A stretch of 64,000 nt of DNA from an uncultured Christensenella sp. (GCA_910579525.1 CAJTUK010000007.1:43419-107418); one strand, 5' to 3'. Positions 45,675-54,211 are shown, counted from the stretch's first letter. The notes: generated from the letters alone by a model not told the origin. Numbers and translations are program-made.

Positions 45675-45890
45675 GGCTTGGCATATTTGAAAAGCAGGAT
45701 TTTTCGTGCTCGGGAATAGGCGGTATTATCCCCGCGATAAACAAAAAGAAATACATTGTTTGCTATAAAGTTTTATTGGGTTGTTATGCTTTTTTCGATT
45801 TAAAAAGTAGGTTTCTTGTAATACTTACCTTATTGTTCAATGTAATCATAACCTTAATATTCCGCAATAAATGTGCTGATTATGTAAATT

Positions 45891-46706
45891 TTATTGCTCA
45901 ACTGAAAGTTCTTTTTTAGGTTTCCGCAAATAGTATTTCCATAACAAAAACAGCGCGATAGCGAGATGCAGTATAGCAATGCTTATTACGGTGGGTATTG
46001 TAAAAATCGCGGGCGATACAAAACAAAAAGCAACGCTGCAAAAATCAACCAATATATGCGCAATAACAACCAGCCATAAATTATTTGATTTTTTATAAAT
46101 GACACCGAAAATTATTCCTAATGATATAGTCCAAATAATACGGCATACAATAGTGAGAGCGTTTTGTCCTATCATTCCGAAAATATGACCTATGCCAAAC
46201 AACACGGACGAAATAATAATTGCAATCAGCGTTGAATATTTTGTTTTATGTGCAAACCTTTCGATAATGTTTAACAGTAACGCTCTGATATACAATTCCT
46301 CGATTATGCCGACGCCGATATAATATATAAGTCCTTCGACTATGATTTTTTCAACGGACGGTGTATAATTATAATAGCCGATTAGCCCCAACGAAAACGC
46401 AAGAGCAGAACCCACTATCAGTATAGGAATAGGCAACCAGAACGAGCGAAAACCGCTTTTGAAATTATTAAAACCTATTTGTCTAAAAAGTTGCGGACAT
46501 AAAAATCTTATTGCAATAAAACTGATTGCAATTACTATCCACTGATTTATCATGATTGTAAAAATTACGGGCGTTATATCGGATACGTTTATATCTATGA
46601 ATAAAACGGCGGGGAAAGCGGTAAAGTCCATTACTGTCATACACACGCAAATCACGATTGCAAAAATGAGTTCTTTTATTGAGATTGTTTCCTTTTCTGT
46701 TTCCAT
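45891..46706 (-). CDS. CPBP-family intramembrane metalloprotease
   Basis: A 271-residue membrane protein with about eight helices. The Abi/CPBP motifs are present: GIIEELYIRALLL (EExxxR), FGIGHIFGM (second-motif His) and AHILVDF (third-motif His). Such proteases are related to CAAX prenyl proteases; in Firmicutes many protect against peptides or process them. It is the first gene of an AT-rich minus-strand group with a LytTR regulator and shares a sequence motif with that regulator's upstream region. Target is unknown. Confidence 0.88.
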   Translation of the reverse strand: METEKETISIKELIFAIVICVCMTVMDFTAFPAVLFIDINVSDITPVIFTIMINQWIVIAISFIAIRFLCPQLFRQIGFNNFKSGFRSFWLPIPILIVGSALAFSLGLIGYYNYTPSVEKIIVEGLIYYIGVGIIEELYIRALLLNIIERFAHKTKYSTLIAIIISSVLFGIGHIFGMIGQNALTIVCRIIWTISLGIIFGVIYKKSNNLWLVVIAHILVDFCSVAFCFVSPAIFTIPTVISIAILHLAIALFLLWKYYLRKPKKELSVEQ

Positions 46707-46758
46707 TGCGCCACCTTTTATGCAATGCTAAAAGTTTATAATTAAAAAGAAAACAAGT

Positions 46759-46770
46759 CAATGTACTACA
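46759..46770. promoter_or_regulatory. Shared 12-base motif upstream of the CPBP gene
   Basis: CAATGTACTACA, found again (CAACGTACTACA) at 47784-47795 upstream of the LytTR gene. It is about 53 bp from the CPBP start, a good place for an activator. LytTR proteins bind such short repeated motifs. Confidence 0.45.
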
Positions 46771-46838
46771 AACTAACTTGCATAAACGCGCTACCAAGTT
46801 ACAAAAACGGGCTATGAAATTCATAACCCGTTTAACTT

Positions 46839-47279
46839 TTATTCAGATTTATTTTCTTTATCTTTTCGCTTTCTTAATTTTTCTAAATTTTCATTTATTT
46901 CATCTGCATCTTGCTTAATCTTTATTATATCTATGATAAAGGCAACAATGAATACGATTATAACTATTAGACATATAATCCACAGTTCGTCAACCTCGCA
47001 CCAATTAAATAAAAAGCAAAATCCGATTACTATGCCAAGTGAATATACAAGCATAACTACATAATTTAATATGCTATATTTCATATCTATTTTATTAATT
47101 AAAATAAAACCGATATGCGTCAAAAAGTTAGCAAGCAAAATTTCAAGCGGAACGGTAAACCCCATATAAAGACCACCCGCAATAAGAGAGGCAACCGACG
47201 TTAAAACAATGCTCATTGTAGTTGTAGCAAATGTATTTATAATCAATTTTTTAATAAAATTAAAGACATGTTCTCTCAT
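46839..47279 (-). CDS. DUF3021-like membrane protein
   Basis: A 146-residue protein with four predicted helices (TMSIVLTSVASLIAGGLYMG, ILLANFLTHIGFILI, ILNYVVMLVYSLGIVIGFCF, WIICLIVIIVFIVAFIID) and a charged C-terminal coil. This is the DUF3021 pattern; such proteins are commonly encoded right behind LytTR regulators and may inhibit or sense for them. Here it overlaps the LytTR gene by 4 bp (ATGA), which supports the call. Confidence 0.75.
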   Translation of the reverse strand: MREHVFNFIKKLIINTFATTTMSIVLTSVASLIAGGLYMGFTVPLEILLANFLTHIGFILINKIDMKYSILNYVVMLVYSLGIVIGFCFLFNWCEVDELWIICLIVIIVFIVAFIIDIIKIKQDADEINENLEKLRKRKDKENKSE

Positions 47280-47722
47280 AACATTTTCTCCAACCGTCTT
47301 TTAATTGTAGCAATAAAGTTTCTTGATATAATTACCTTTTCGCCGTTTTCAAGCAAGGCTTCCATTTTAGAATTGAAGATAGGTTTTACGCTCACCAACA
47401 TATTTATATTTAGAATACACGTTTTACTGATTTGTTCAAAACCAAATGAATATAGTTTTTCGGCATATTGATAAAGTTGCAATTCGCCTCGGTAAACTTG
47501 GTTTTCCGCATATATGAAAATATGCTTTTCAACACTTTCAATATAAAAAATATCTGAAACACGAACAAAACAAATATTACCGTTATCGTCATAACAACGG
47601 ACGGCATTATCAACCGATTTTACCGCGTGTTCTATGCGGTTTACGGTTTCCGACATTTCGGGGTACTCAATTAGCACCTCTATATCGTTTTTAGTTTTGT
47701 TTTCTTTTAGAGTTACTTTCAT
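47276..47722 (-). CDS. LytTR-family DNA-binding regulator
   Basis: A 148-residue regulator with no receiver domain. Residues ~50-145 are a LytTR domain: VRVSDIFYIESVEKHIFIYA, YRGELQLYQYAEKL, FEQISKTCILNINMLVSVKP and KVIISRNFIATIKRRLEKML. A promoter-like pair (TTGCTA at 47753-47758 and TATAAT at 47730-47735 read on the minus strand, 17 apart) lies so close to the ATG that the mRNA may be leaderless. It forms a pair with the DUF3021 gene, a layout known as a membrane-controlled regulator. Target may be the CPBP gene. Confidence 0.85.
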   Translation of the reverse strand: MKVTLKENKTKNDIEVLIEYPEMSETVNRIEHAVKSVDNAVRCYDDNGNICFVRVSDIFYIESVEKHIFIYAENQVYRGELQLYQYAEKLYSFGFEQISKTCILNINMLVSVKPIFNSKMEALLENGEKVIISRNFIATIKRRLEKML

Positions 47723-47729
47723 TTTTATT

Positions 47730-47795
47730 ATTATAGCAAAAAACTAATCAAATAGCAATTTTATTATGTAATTGAATTGGTTACAACGTACTACA
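47730..47795 (-). promoter_or_regulatory. Promoter and LytTR-type motif upstream of the regulator
   Basis: On the minus strand: -35 TTGCTA (47753-47758), -10 TATAAT (47730-47735), spacer 17. The motif CAACGTACTACA (plus strand, 47784-47795) lies about 60 bases upstream of the start point, fitting autoregulation. Confidence 0.5.
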
Positions 47796-47802
47796 TTATA
47801 AA

Positions 47803-48018
47803 TTGTATGACGATAAAATGAAAGTGCTTTTCAATCTCAAAAGCGGGCAGAAAAACGAATTGCTTTTGAACTTGATTTTCCCCGATTACCCCGACGGGAG
47901 CGGCGACGAGGACGAAATCGGCGCAAAAGAAAAAGAAGCCGAAAATTCGACTTCTCTCTCGGGGTGTTCGTATACCCCTGTTATGTCCATAACGCGTGAA
48001 AAGGATTTTTTTGAGTAA
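47803..48018 (+). CDS. Small ORF, possibly the remnant of a recombinase C-terminus
   Basis: An open frame of 71 residues from a TTG (an in-frame ATG is at 47818). No ribosome site. The opening text YDDKMKVLFNLKSGQ recalls the last domain of some serine recombinases, and the rest is an acidic, low-complexity tail. Base composition of the second half is GC-richer than its AT-rich surroundings. It may be a decayed fragment from an old mobile element; it may also be chance. Confidence 0.25.
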   Translation: MYDDKMKVLFNLKSGQKNELLLNLIFPDYPDGSGDEDEIGAKEKEAENSTSLSGCSYTPVMSITREKDFFE

Positions 48019-48390
48019 AAAATGGCATAGCCATATTGCGGGAATTGAACTGTAGTATTTTTATGTTGTTAGTCAACTTAGGGGAATTGATTAAAAATTA
48101 TAGTTTATTTCTATAATTGAATTTTCTAAGAACTTGCTTTTTGCGATAAGTTTTTTGTGGACTGTAAGTAGTTGATAATTTTAGATAATTGTTCAAATAA
48201 TCTCCAGAATTCTTTAATATAATATTGAAAATTATACCAAAATATGGTAAAATGTTTATATTACAATTAAAAAATATTCGCTGGAATAACAATAAATTTA
48301 AAATATGATATAAATTAGTCAGTGTGTTTACTGTTATTTAATTCAATAGGATTATAAATTTAATTACTGGTTTTACAAAGGAGAAAATTG
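48019..48390. other. AT-rich non-coding region upstream of the GHKL-TIR gene
   Basis: No supported gene on either strand in 372 bases. It must hold the promoter of the cassette at 48391, but several AT-rich -10-like sequences are present and none stands out. The AAAGGAG ribosome site is at 48377-48383. Confidence 0.6.
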
Positions 48391-50364
48391 ATGAACGATT
48401 ATAAATTTACTTTTGGTTATCTTGCATTAAAAATGTTAGGTAAAACTTTATATAGTAACCCTTTTGCTGCTCTATCCGAGTTAATTGCAAATGGGTTTGA
48501 CGCAAAAGCCAATAAAGTATGGGTTTATATTGATATAAGAGAAAAAAGTAGATCAGAGATTGTCGTAATCGATAATGGTTTTGGTATGTCGGATGCAGAT
48601 GTTAGAGATAAATATTTGCAGGTTGGTAAGAAAAATAGAGCTGACCAAGATAATGAAATGATGGGCAGAAAAGGGATCGGTAAGCTGGCTGCATTTTATT
48701 TGTCCAATAAATATTATTTAATCACAAAAACTTTGTCGGATGAAAATATTTATGAAATTGATTTTACTCTACACGAAAATGGTATAAAAAGTGAAGCCGA
48801 TGATACTTATATGAAAAGAGTATCTAAGTTTAAATTTCCAAATGAAGAAAAATATAGTAGTATTGCGACTGGTACAGCAATTTATCTAACTGATGTAAAT
48901 TTTGTGGGTTATGGTGAAAAGTCATTTGATGTCCTTGAATCAGAATTATCTGAATTATTTTCTATTAAAAAGAATTCAAAAAATATATATTTGAAGATAG
49001 TTCGCTCTGATTATGATCTAGAAAATGAGTTCATTTCAGTTAGGAAAAAAATCGCATTTAAGAATATGTCTAAAATATTCTATAATTTAAGCGACAGTGA
49101 ATTTACTGAAGTATTGGCACTAAACGGGCGCAAAATTAAAAATGCAGAAAAACAATCCAATGAAACTACAATTGTTACAGACGTTGAGAGATATACTAAA
49201 GAACCGAGAGAATCTAAAGTTGGAGGACAAAATATTCAAATTAATCCCAAAGGTTGGATTGGTTTACATCAGACTATAAATAGAGATATTGCTCATTCAA
49301 ATGACCCTGAAAATTTTATTAATAGTAAATTTTATCATTTTAATAAAATACGAGTCTATGTTAGGGGTAAATTGGCGTTAGAAAATATTCTTCCTTATGT
49401 ACATAATACACAATATTATGTAAATTATATTGAAGGTGAAATTCAGTGTGATGAGTTGGATGATAACAATTTTCCCGATATTGCTTCTTCTAGCCGACAA
49501 GACATCGATAAAAATGACGATAGATTTATTGCGCTTGTTGAATATGTTAAAGACATCGTAGCTTCTTTGGTGCATTTTAAAAATGACCAAACGAATAAAG
49601 ACCTTGAATTAAAAAAGAAACAGCAAAAAAGCGCGGTAAATTTCCTTGCTAATGATGTTGGAGCGGCTTTAGGAAAAACAATTGGTAAATCCATTAAGCC
49701 TAGCGATATTGAAGAAATTAAACATTCAATCAATAACTCTTTTGAGAAAACACAAGATGTGGTAAAAACCAATTACATTATTTTTTTATCACATAAAAGA
49801 GATGATAAATATATATCTGATTTTATTTATTACTATTTAACCGATATATGCGGTTTTGATGAAAATTTAATATTTTACACGTCTAAAAGCGGAGGCATTG
49901 ACGAATCAGTTGAAACATTAGAAAGACAAATTAATAGTGCTTTAACAAATACAAATTCCTATGCTGTTTTCTGTATCGGTAGTGAAAATTTTATGTCAAG
50001 CCAGTTTTGTATGTTTGAAGGTGGTGCTGCTTGGGCAACTAAACAAAAAGATGTGATAGGACTCATTTATAATGATTACGATCACTATGTTCCTGAATAT
50101 CTAAAACCTATGAAAAAGATAAAATTAAATTTTTCCAACCCCACAATGAGTAGGGATTTATATATCAGCATAGTAAATTTGATGAATTCCTTAATAGATT
50201 ATTTAAATAGAAATTTTGCTGATGAATCCAATAAAAAGAATTTAATCAAAGAAAATGCCATTCCTAATGATGCTGAATTGTTAAGTATGCATAAGTCTAT
50301 AGATGAATTTTATAATGAGAGTATAATAAGATATTGGAATAATTTTGTTTTGAGCAAGAGCTGA
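48391..50364 (+). CDS. GHKL (MORC/Hsp90-like) ATPase fused to a C-terminal TIR domain
   Basis: A 657-residue cytoplasmic protein; ATG 48391 follows AAAGGAG. The N-terminal ~200 residues are a GHKL ATPase: ELIANGFDAKA (N box), VIDNGFGMSD (G1) and GRKGIGKLAAF (G2), with an S5-like domain to ~400. Residues ~460-620 form a TIR domain: NYIIFLSHKRDD at the first strand, then SENFMSSQFCMFEGGAAW, where Glu543 is in the position of the NAD-cleaving glutamate. TIR domains in bacterial defence are often NADases that kill or stall infected cells. GHKL proteins of this MORC/MutL type are known beside DNA methyltransferases in restriction-like systems. The gene is followed 31 bp later by a cytosine methyltransferase. 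Defence by NAD depletion upon sensing unmodified DNA is an inference. Confidence 0.85.
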   Translation: MNDYKFTFGYLALKMLGKTLYSNPFAALSELIANGFDAKANKVWVYIDIREKSRSEIVVIDNGFGMSDADVRDKYLQVGKKNRADQDNEMMGRKGIGKLAAFYLSNKYYLITKTLSDENIYEIDFTLHENGIKSEADDTYMKRVSKFKFPNEEKYSSIATGTAIYLTDVNFVGYGEKSFDVLESELSELFSIKKNSKNIYLKIVRSDYDLENEFISVRKKIAFKNMSKIFYNLSDSEFTEVLALNGRKIKNAEKQSNETTIVTDVERYTKEPRESKVGGQNIQINPKGWIGLHQTINRDIAHSNDPENFINSKFYHFNKIRVYVRGKLALENILPYVHNTQYYVNYIEGEIQCDELDDNNFPDIASSSRQDIDKNDDRFIALVEYVKDIVASLVHFKNDQTNKDLELKKKQQKSAVNFLANDVGAALGKTIGKSIKPSDIEEIKHSINNSFEKTQDVVKTNYIIFLSHKRDDKYISDFIYYYLTDICGFDENLIFYTSKSGGIDESVETLERQINSALTNTNSYAVFCIGSENFMSSQFCMFEGGAAWATKQKDVIGLIYNDYDHYVPEYLKPMKKIKLNFSNPTMSRDLYISIVNLMNSLIDYLNRNFADESNKKNLIKENAIPNDAELLSMHKSIDEFYNESIIRYWNNFVLSKS

Positions 50365-50395
50365 AATAATGTAAAACCTAAGAAGGATTAATCAA

Positions 50396-51661
50396 TTGAA
50401 AACTTTCACGATAACCGAAATAGCAAAATTAAGCGGTTTAACAAAAAAAGAAATAAGAAAACACTTAATTGCTCAAACATTAAATAATACTCAAGTTTCT
50501 GCAGGGTATGTAATTGTTGATGAAGATTTGAAATTATGGCTAGATAATATACCCAAAATTGAAAGTGAAGCCCTTGATTCAATATTCAAAAATGCAGATG
50601 AGCTTTCTTTAAAACAAGGGAAAATTTATTTTAAAGATATAATTGATATACCGCGAGATGATGACTGGAAAACGAATCAGCTAAATGGAATCAAATTTGC
50701 CGATTTTTTTTGTGGCGCTGGAGGTCTTTCTTTAGGGCTTGTTATGGCCGGATATGAACCCGTTTTAGGGGTTGAAAAGGATGAATCAGCGTATGAATCA
50801 TATATAAAAAATCTTGGTAAGCGATTTGTAAAATTAAATAATTTTTCTAATTTAGACATTACTGTAGCTAAAAATAAAAGAGACATAATTAAATATTTAA
50901 AAAAAGAATCCATAAAAATGATTTGTGGAGGATTCCCTTGCCAAGGCTTTAGTTTATCTGGCAGTAGAGTCATTTCTGACCCGCGTAACACACTTTACTG
51001 TGATATGCTAGATATAGTTAAAGAAGTAAAACCAGACTTCATTTTAATGGAAAATGTTGTTGGTATAAAAACCATTTTTGACGGAAAAGTTTTAAAGAAA
51101 ATAATAAACGATTATTACAACATCGGTTATAATATTTCTTATTTAGAAATGAATGCAGCAGATTATGAAGTCGCGCAAATGAGAAAAAGAATTATTTTTA
51201 TAGGCAACAGGAAAGGTAAAAACAATGTTTTTCCTGAAAAAATAATAAAAAATTCCTCCGAGTACGTTACTTGTGGTGAAATTCTTGAAAAATACAAAAA
51301 TCTTTCAGAGAATAAAAATTTTAGTCATATCATTTCTAAGCATTCAAAGGAAATGCAAGAGAGACTGATAAATGTAAAAATCGGGGAATGTTTATATTCA
51401 AATTATAATGACTCATGGAAAAAATGTGCCAAAGATAAACCTTCATGCACGATTAAGGGTAATCATGGGGCAACAAATATTCATTATGAATTACCTAGAG
51501 TAATTACACCCCGAGAAATGGCGGCTTTACAATCATTTCCTGATGATTACTTATTCTATGGTACAAAGCATTCTCAATTGGTGCAAATAGGTAATGCGGT
51601 ACCACCTTATGTTGCTCGTGCGGTTGGTATTGCATTGCAGAGCGAAATTTTGAAAAAATAG
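50396..51661 (+). CDS. DNA (cytosine-5) methyltransferase with N-terminal helix-turn-helix
   Basis: A 421-residue enzyme starting at TTG 50396, eight bases after AGAAGGA. The 5-methylcytosine motifs are in order: FADFFCGAGGLSLGLVMAGY (I), GGFPCQGFSLSG (IV, catalytic Cys182), ILMENVVGI (VI), QMRKRIIFIG (VIII) and GNAVPPYVARAVG (X). The first ~95 residues are extra: they hold a MerR/excisionase-like helix-turn-helix (TFTITEIAKLSGLTKKEIRK). The target recognition region (~290-370) gives no recognisable specificity. With the preceding GHKL-TIR gene it makes a two-gene cassette: the enzyme would mark self DNA. Confidence 0.93.
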   Translation: MKTFTITEIAKLSGLTKKEIRKHLIAQTLNNTQVSAGYVIVDEDLKLWLDNIPKIESEALDSIFKNADELSLKQGKIYFKDIIDIPRDDDWKTNQLNGIKFADFFCGAGGLSLGLVMAGYEPVLGVEKDESAYESYIKNLGKRFVKLNNFSNLDITVAKNKRDIIKYLKKESIKMICGGFPCQGFSLSGSRVISDPRNTLYCDMLDIVKEVKPDFILMENVVGIKTIFDGKVLKKIINDYYNIGYNISYLEMNAADYEVAQMRKRIIFIGNRKGKNNVFPEKIIKNSSEYVTCGEILEKYKNLSENKNFSHIISKHSKEMQERLINVKIGECLYSNYNDSWKKCAKDKPSCTIKGNHGATNIHYELPRVITPREMAALQSFPDDYLFYGTKHSQLVQIGNAVPPYVARAVGIALQSEILKK

Positions 51662-51726
51662 AGATTTTATTGATAAAAATAAGAATCTTTGAAACATCAA
51701 TTTAATCACATTTGTATGGTGAAATT

Positions 51727-52869
51727 ATGCACTCAAAAGAAATACAAGAGTTAGCTCTGGCGGATTATAAAAGCGGTAGAAGTGCAAGAGAGATTTGCGA
51801 AGAGTATAAGATTTCGAGAAGTTGCTTGTATAAGTGGGTAAATGCTAATGAGATTCATCAGGATAAGAAAACGGAAAACGAATTTACATATAAACAGCTT
51901 GAAATTTTACAAAGGCAATTATATAAGCTGACCAGAGAAAACGAAATATTAAAGTTTTCATATGAACATTTAAATCCAAGTTTAAAGCAAAAATTAGAGA
52001 TTGCTGATTTATTGAACGGTAAATATAAAACCAAAGAAATGTGCAGAGTGATTCAAGTGGATCACTCTACTTTTTATAATCACGACAGACGAGGGGTTAA
52101 GGTAACGCAAAACCAAATACGGAACGAGCGTCTTAAAGAGAAAATTTTAGAAATTCACAATAAAAGCGGAGGAAGATTCGGTTCAAACAAAATATTCGAG
52201 AAATTAAAAACCCAAGGAATTCCGTGTTCCTTGGGTAAAATATCGTCATTATTTAAAGAGCTTGGATTGGTTAGTAAACGCAGAAAAAGACCGATTAAGA
52301 AAGCTGATAAACCGAAAAGATTTTATTGCAAAAATAAGCTAAAACAAAACTTTGTGCAAAGCCGCCCTAACTTATTTTGGGTGGGCGATGTAACTGAAGT
52401 TAAAATTAAAAGCGCAAAATTTTACATTTGTACTGTTATGGATTTGTTCTCTCGCAAGATAATAGGCTATCGTTTATCAAGCCAAAATAATAACAAACTG
52501 ACAATAAATACTTTTAAGGACGCTTTTGAATTACGCAATAGACCTAAAGGCTTGACATTTCATAGCGACCAAGGAAGTAATTATACTTCAAACGAATTTG
52601 CGGATTTGTTAGATGCAGTAAATGTAGGGCAGTCATTATCTCAAGCGGGGACACCGTATGACAATTCCGTAATTGAGGCATTCTTTTCTAATTTTAAACA
52701 AGACGATTTGAATAATTGTGAATTTGAAAATTTTGATGAACTGCAAATAGTAGTGGATAGATATATAGAATACTATAACTCATATCGACCGCACGAATTT
52801 TTGAGATATAAAACACCCGATGAAGTGGAAATGGAGTATAAAGAGCTTGAAAATTTCGTTCCGTTTTAA
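51727..52869 (+). CDS. IS3-family-like transposase (DDE)
   Basis: A 380-residue protein in one uninterrupted frame (many IS3 members need a -1 frameshift between two frames). N-terminus: helix-turn-helix EIQELALADYKSGRSAREIC (shown as KSGRSAREICEEYKISRSCL in part). Then a basic/coiled region and the retroviral-type core: FWVGDVTEVKI (Asp221), FHSDQGSNYTS (Asp281) and NSVIEAFFSNFK (Glu317), a D-59-D-35-E spacing; the D-35-E is classical. The ATG at 51727 is preferred to TTG 51712; the ribosome site is weak. Confidence 0.9.
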   Translation: MHSKEIQELALADYKSGRSAREICEEYKISRSCLYKWVNANEIHQDKKTENEFTYKQLEILQRQLYKLTRENEILKFSYEHLNPSLKQKLEIADLLNGKYKTKEMCRVIQVDHSTFYNHDRRGVKVTQNQIRNERLKEKILEIHNKSGGRFGSNKIFEKLKTQGIPCSLGKISSLFKELGLVSKRRKRPIKKADKPKRFYCKNKLKQNFVQSRPNLFWVGDVTEVKIKSAKFYICTVMDLFSRKIIGYRLSSQNNNKLTINTFKDAFELRNRPKGLTFHSDQGSNYTSNEFADLLDAVNVGQSLSQAGTPYDNSVIEAFFSNFKQDDLNNCEFENFDELQIVVDRYIEYYNSYRPHEFLRYKTPDEVEMEYKELENFVPF

Positions 52870-52887
52870 AATTTTGGAAAAGAAAAA

Positions 52888-52931
52888 GTGAACAGGCTAA
52901 TTTTTTCAGTAGAAAAAACCTTACTGTTCAC
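52888..52931. repeat. Imperfect hairpin at the IS right end
   Basis: Arms of 20 bases share 8 outer (GTGAACAG / CTGTTCAC) and 7 inner pairs with a 5-base mismatch between, and a 4-base loop (AGTA). It could form part of the transposon end or a terminator shielding the IS. Confidence 0.5.
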
Positions 52932-53797
52932 AAAAACGTCGTGCGCAGGTCGTAGAGTTTGTGCTCCGGTAAAATCGCGCGTAGCTTGTCGCGCATATAT
53001 TCCACGCGGGGGAAGTGCAGCTCCTCGACGTTCTCCAAGAAGGGGCGCAGCATGGGCGTAACCGGTATACGTTTATAATCCGTCTTGTTGGTCTTGCGCT
53101 TACTGTTTACGGCAATTATAAATCGTCCTTTTATGCGTGCCGTGTAATATTCGTTTGGGCGCATGCCTGTATAAAGGGCAACGGCAAATAAAAGTTGATA
53201 GCGCGTTCCGGCTGTTTTTTCAAGCAGTAATTTTTCTTCGGCTTTGGTAAGGGCTTTGCCGTGTTCCCGTTCGTGCCGTTCTTTAATAACAATTGCGAGC
53301 GGGTTGCGGTCAAGTATTCCGTGAGCGATTGCCATTTTAAATATACAGTTCAAAAGCGAGTACACCTCGTCGGCGGTTCGTCCCTGTCCTTTGCTTAAAT
53401 ACCCGTCTATTAATGATTGGCATTGCGCGGGCGTTATCCTTTTTAAGGGCATAGAGCCGAAAGCGGGCTTTAAATGGTTTTTGTAGCGGTAAAGGTCATT
53501 TTCGTAAGTAAGAGGTTTTACTTTGCGTTTACGGAAGTTCTCAAAATAGTACGTTGCGAACTCGTGGAAGGTTTCGGGCACCTTTGAGGAAGTGATTCCG
53601 TTTTCTCTTTTGTGCAGCGCTTCGATAAAGCGCTTTTTTAAATCGATTAAATTTGTTGCTGAAACAGAAATATTATAACCGTGTCGCCTGTATCGCGCTT
53701 CGTAGGTGTACGAGCCGTAAACCTTCCCGCGCTTGCGCTTACGGTAACAAATAACTTTGCCTTCGGCAATAAAAGTATGTCTAAATGATTTTGGCAT
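52928..53797 (-). pseudogene. int: Tyrosine integrase, 3' end cut off by the IS
   Basis: A phage/ICE-type integrase: N-terminal AP2-like arm (KVYGSYTYEARYRRHGYNIS), SAM-like core-binding domain (TFHEFATYYFENFRKRKVK), then the catalytic domain up to LFAVALYTGMRPNEYY (first Arg) and LYDLRTTF. At this point it runs into the IS end, and its stop codon is supplied by the IS. The second Arg box (LRTTF) is just kept, but the His-x-x-Arg continuation and the Tyr nucleophile are missing. It should therefore be inactive, and the element it served cannot excise on its own. A homologous intact enzyme would be ~60-80 residues longer (inference). Confidence 0.85.
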
Positions 53798-53823
53798 TTT
53801 TAAAATCTCCTTGTCGTTGAATT

Positions 53824-54099
53824 TTAAAAAGCCGCATAAGTCTTTATCAGAAGGCGGGGGAGCGGAAGCTCCCCCGCCGTTCTCGCTGTTTGATTTATTG
53901 TTTCTTTCTGCACATGCCTCCTTAAAGCTCTGAAAGTCAATGACTTTCGGGGTATTTTTTTTAGTTCAGAATTCCCGCGCGTGTTGTCTACTACCACGCG
54001 CAAAAAGTTTTCCGGCAGTTCTTCGGATAACTCCGAATAAAAAGCCGTCAGTTCTTGGATAAAGATCATAAGCTTATCCAAAATGTCTTTTGTGTTCAT
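53824..54099 (-). CDS. Small hypothetical protein next to the integrase
   Basis: A 91-residue frame; the first ~48 residues (DILDKLMIFIQELTAFYSEL, then ENFLRVVVDN) look protein-like and helical, the remainder is basic and low complexity. Ends 27 bp before the integrase start. A GAGT ribosome site is poor (AAAGGAGT at 54111-54118 on the minus strand). It could be an excision helper, but no family is recognised. An AAGGAGGC followed by ATG of a six-codon frame lies inside it. Confidence 0.4.
   Translation of the reverse strand: MNTKDILDKLMIFIQELTAFYSELSEELPENFLRVVVDNTRGNSELKKIPRKSLTFRALRRHVQKETINQTARTAGELPLPRLLIKTYAAF
53853..53878. repeat. GC-rich hairpin before the integrase
   Basis: Perfect 11-bp stem GGCGGGGGAGC / GCTCCCCCGCC with a 4-base loop, inside the 3' part of the small minus-strand ORF. 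No T-run. It may limit integrase expression from the gene upstream. Confidence 0.5.
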
Positions 54100-54211
54100 A
54101 TAAAATTACTCCTTTCGGCAAATGTGCCTACGGAGTAAATTCTATAATAGATAAGTTATATATTTTTAATTACTTTTTAAGCGTAAAAAGTAATTAGTAG
54201 TAACTTTCCTC

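Larger units (their letters stand above)
51727..52932 (+). mobile_element. IS3-like insertion sequence, right end clear, left end not found
   Basis: The transposase gene and a right end at about 52932. There, plus-strand sequence CTTACTGTTCACA abuts the interrupted integrase. Reading inward from that end gives TGTGAACAGTAAGG, with the TG typical of IS3 tips. I found no matching copy of this tip to the left between the methyltransferase stop and the transposase, so the left end is lost, diverged or farther left. Confidence 0.65.

Noticed and set aside
45617..45919. A 100-codon plus-strand frame at the end of the GH31 gene
   Set aside because: It starts inside the GH31 gene out of frame, has no ribosome site, and the last part is opposite the CPBP gene. 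I see no supported gene in 45675-45890.
48019..48390. Small minus-strand frame of 64 codons (48098-48292)
   Set aside because: The sequence is AT-rich and its translation is Asn/Lys/Ile-rich without a ribosome site.
53853..53878. GC hairpin as a terminator
   Set aside because: No T-run on either strand; listed only as a repeat.
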